NCBI GenBank assembly: GCA_036583965.1 | Contig: JAZBQD010000030.1 | Location: 108,722,662 to 108,786,661 of the forward strand | Source of the DNA: Prunella strophiata | Taxonomy: Eukaryota > Chordata > Aves > Passeriformes > Prunellidae | DNA length: 64,000 nt | Direction: 5' to 3' | Part shown: in pieces, positions 60,663 through 64,000 of the stretch | How the letters are laid out: each line of letters starts with the position of its first letter | Position numbering within the stretch: the stretch's first letter is position 1 | The notes under the pieces: generated by a model | What the model was told of the DNA's origin: nothing | Seen by the model: the letters and a program-made list of their open reading frames with translations, nothing else | Databases searched by the model: none | Made by a program: the position numbers and the translations under genes

Positions 60663-63600
60663 CACCACAAAGTTCTCCATGAGATGAAAATGGATTTCTC
60701 AAGAACTTTATCAAATTTAGAAAAGTTTTGATTTTCCAGGAAGATAAAGACTTGGGAGCTTGATTGGAGTGGAAACAACTGTGATGGGCAAATTACTCAG
60801 GCAGGCTCCACAAGGGTTTGTCCTGCAGGGTTAAATTCTCCACTGCCATGACAAAGGCAGCAAGGTCTGTTCCCAAAGATCCTTCAGCACCCACAGCACT
60901 CAGGTGGCTTCCAGCCATCCACACCATGCCTGGGAACAGCTTGGGAAGCACTGAGGGACTGAATCACAGCAGTGACAATCTGAGCCATTCCAGAGGACAG
61001 TTCATGGAGGAGAAGAAGCAACCCCAGATGAGAGGCTGTGTCTGACCCTGCTTTCTGTAGAACCACCTCAGAGCCTTTGTCAGTTCCAGCATATCTTTTA
61101 GCTCTGTAAGTAAATGCAATCCTCTTATCTAGGTATTTTACTGTGGTCATTTCTGTGCCAGCAGTGAAGGGGCTGGTCTCCTGTGCATGCCATCAAAAAT
61201 CCTCACTTCACCCTGCAGCTGCCTGTCAAAACACCTGACAGAGCCACTGAGTGGCCACGTGGCAGCCAGGCAGCAGCAGGTGAACACAGGCAGCCCCAGT
61301 TGTCTGAGAAATGCCTCCACACAACATTTGAACAGGTTTCTTCCCATCCTGAGGCAAGGCAAATACCAAACCAAATATTCTGAGTGAGATCCTTACAGCA
61401 CTAAATAAGGGAATGTTCCCCCAAGGTCTTGTTGTGCTTGAGAGGTTTTGCTTGCCTGACATCCAGCTGTGCTGGACTTTGTCCCCTTCCATGCCAAGGG
61501 GAATGTCTTCATCCATGGTCCAGGAGCTCCATCCACCCATCCCACAGCAGGGCAGTGTGTGCCTGCATGGAGGGTACACAAACAACACACACTCCTGGCC
61601 AGAGCTGGCAGCAGCTGGTGGGCAAGAGGAGAAGGGAAGGAAAAAGGTAGCAAGGAGGAGAACAGGCTCAAAAGAAGGAAATTTAAGCCTCTTTATCTGG
61701 TTGCCCATGGTAGAGAAGTCCATCTTCCATTCCTAATAAAGCTGTTTCTAGGAGAGAAACTCCTGGAAACCATTTTTTACTGTGAGACTTCCTTAAGTCT
61801 TTTAATATTTCAGGAGGTGAATGTCTGTGACTGTAAGCAGACTGAAAAAAGAAAAAAACAGGAAGACCATGGCATGTGAAGCATAAGAAGCAACATGGCA
61901 ATTGCAGCAAACATAATGGAAGCACCCTGGGAGCCTCAGCACACGTGGGATGTACATACATGGGAATGATTCCCTGGGCTCGTTTAAGGTCCCAAAAATG
62001 TTCCTGCCATGGGGACCCGGTGCATGAGGTGGAACAAATCCAGCTGAATGGCACTTGAGCTGTCTGAACTTCTGCTTTTGAAGTTCCCAAGAATATTTCC
62101 AGCCCTTCAGGTACTAGGAGAGGGGGAGCAGGAGGTGCCTTCCTGCTCGGTGGTAGAAATAACAAACTCCAGTGGGTACTGCGGGCTGGCAGCCCGGCCA
62201 GCAGACAGGCACAGGCCAGCTCGGAGAAAAGGGTTTAATGCACTCCCAAAGAATAACTGCTGGGGGACAAAAGAGTGCTTGTATTTTTATTCTTTCCTTT
62301 TCCTGCTTCCAGGAAGCTTTAAATAGATTGATTAGGGGCATGCATGGGATATCTCTCTAATGAGGGAGTAGAGCCTTTTAATGGTGAGGTGATGCCAGCC
62401 TTGGATTCTTTCTTTATTCTTGTGTCTCGCTCAATAGCAGAGTAGTCATGGTCTCGAGTCTCAGACAGCAGAGGAATACAATTTTCCACTTAGTCATCCC
62501 TCCAGAGGGTGGATTATTCCTTGGTGAAGCACCAGGTGCAGAGCTCAGCAGTGTAGGGCTGCCCATCCCTCTCAGGAGGCAAACCAGCAAGGGTGGCTGC
62601 TGGCTACAATGCCAGTGTTCCCAGCCAAGCATTAGCTATAGGATTTGCTTCAGTAATTACCTTTACTTCAGTCTTATGACCCAACATGAGGCAAAATTAC
62701 TCTTGGCCAAATTACAAGTTGCTGAGAGGTCTAGGGCATTCAGGCATGTGTCCTCTACCTGTTGGAGTGTGTTACAAGCAGGTGGGCAGTTTTGTTCTCT
62801 GTCTTTTGCATATTTTCCAGCAAACTCAAAGGCCTGTAGTTATCAATAGATGCAGGACAAGGATCTTTTTACTCTTTAATAAATGTGTCTTTTTATTCTT
62901 TAACACTAAGCAAACACATCCCTTTCACTGGGACCAGCAGAGAGTGTTATGCATGCCGGAGACAGCACATGATTGAAGGGATGTTCCCTCTCTTCTGACC
63001 CCAGGGGCAAAATCCTTTCCTCTTTTATACACAGGCAACATTCAGACCACCATCCATATACCTCATCCTCTGATAATTAGGGAACCTAAATATTTGGCTC
63101 ATGGTAACAATTCTATGTCTTCTAACAAGGGGAGCAGCGTTCCCCTAGGTCCCACTCCCTTTGAGCCGTGCTGCTATGACAGCAATGTGATTGTCACTGC
63201 CATGGTATGCTTAACCTTTGCCAAACCAGAGCTGAGGCATTAACTCAGATCCTCAACCCACATGTCTTAAAGGGCAATGTAACCTGTGCTGCCTGGGCCC
63301 AACACAGTCTGCAGCTCAGTAATAACAAGCACGGAAATGTGACAAGTGTGAGCCGTAAAAATGATTGATGCAACTAGAGAAATAACAAAGAGAAGCTGAA
63401 AAATAGCAATGAGGAGGAGGAATTCCTGGGACCAGTGTCTCCATGGCACCAGCAGCCCCCTACTCTCACACCAGAAGAGAGGTTACACTTGCCTGTAGTA
63501 GAAAGGATCTCCATATCACACAATGAAATTCCAGCAAACAGGACAAGGACTGATGGTGTCTGGAAGTGGCAGTGCCACTGCTATCTGGATAATAGTTTGA

Positions 63601-64000
63601 ATTAGATTATGTGAGAAAAGGAGGAATATATAGACGACCAGCTGCTCAAAGGCTTACTACAACCTTGCTTTTATTGTTCTGCTAAGTTAGAGGTGGGGCA
63701 TCAGAGGGATTCCTAACATACCACTACTGAGAAATTTTAATATGTTCCACACTGACACATATAAAAAGGAAATAACAGCTGATCACAGCCAGCAGAGACT
63801 GCAACATCTCTTTATATGCATGCACAGAAGCTTGGTCAAAGTGGGGTGCTCTTGGCTCAGACACCTGAGCTAACCTGACCCAACTAAACCTTTCTCCTGC
63901 CACTGAGATGAGTCTCAGCAAAAGGACTGTCAAGTGTGAAGGTCAGGCAGCAGAATAAAAGGTGATCTGGACATGGCTATTCACCATCCTGAGATGCCAG

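Larger units (their letters stand above)
56404..64000 (-). other. NDP: NDP intron 1 and/or upstream flank
   Basis: About 7.6 kb with no recognised coding exon. Mammalian NDP has a noncoding exon 1 well over 10 kb upstream of exon 2, so all of this may be intron 1, with exon 1 lying beyond the right edge. I find no CpG-rich promoter here. The only simple repeats noted are a 35-nt poly(A) run (60.63 kb) and a short AT palindrome (59.0 kb). No exon of the next expected neighbour gene (EFHC2) is recognisable. Confidence 0.7.

Noticed and set aside
61683..62165. 160-residue minus-strand ORF near the right side
   Set aside because: No recognisable family, and other unrelated frames of similar length overlap it on both strands, as expected by chance.

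Overview
The window is vertebrate nuclear DNA, most likely from a songbird or other neoavian bird. The evidence is: coding sequence split into short exons with GT-AG splice sites in long AT-rich introns; several truncated CR1 LINE fragments (the dominant bird retroposon); LTR elements of the kind common in passerines; and many simple repeats. There is no bacterial, viral or organelle gene content. Bird origin is an inference from the repeats and the protein sequences; species cannot be read from the window.

Two genes are present, both on the minus strand and in the order known for the vertebrate MAOA-MAOB-NDP block. The 5' part of a monoamine oxidase gene, best called MAOB, occupies 1-22.2 kb: coding exon 1 (22111-22156), exon 2 (3862-3956) and exon 3 (2843-2980) encode the first 93 residues, including the FAD-binding dinucleotide fold. 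The rest of the gene lies to the left of the window. NDP (Norrin) lies at 48.3-56.4 kb with both coding exons (56047-56220 and 48291-48518), giving a complete 133-residue protein with all 11 cysteines of the mature ligand. The noncoding NDP exon 1 was not identified. The two genes are neighbours by conserved synteny; nothing here shows that they share a pathway (MAOB: amine breakdown in mitochondria; Norrin: secreted Frizzled-4 ligand).

The most striking structure is a 3.6 kb GC-rich minisatellite (about 22241-25890) that abuts the MAOB core promoter, starting about 85 bp upstream of the initiator ATG. It has two blocks: a promoter-proximal G-quadruplex-prone block of about 23-bp units containing CCATGG, then roughly 105 copies of a 29-bp unit. 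Hybrid units show that the second block grew out of the first. The minus strand of the array has no stop codon in any frame, so the MAOB reading frame stays open upstream for more than 1,200 codons and creates spurious ORFs over 1,280 residues long. By analogy with the functional 30-bp promoter VNTR of human MAOA, this is the best candidate in the window for an undescribed, possibly polymorphic, regulatory element.

The remainder is intronic or intergenic sequence: 25.9-47.7 kb between the genes, 48.5-56.0 kb (NDP intron 2), and 56.4-64 kb (NDP intron 1 and/or upstream). These stretches hold CR1 fragments, a 621-bp solo LTR nested inside a CR1 copy with a 5-bp target-site duplication, a second LTR antisense to NDP just upstream of its last exon, microsatellites, homopolymer runs and a few perfect inverted repeats. 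I see no RNA gene, CRISPR array or further protein-coding gene.
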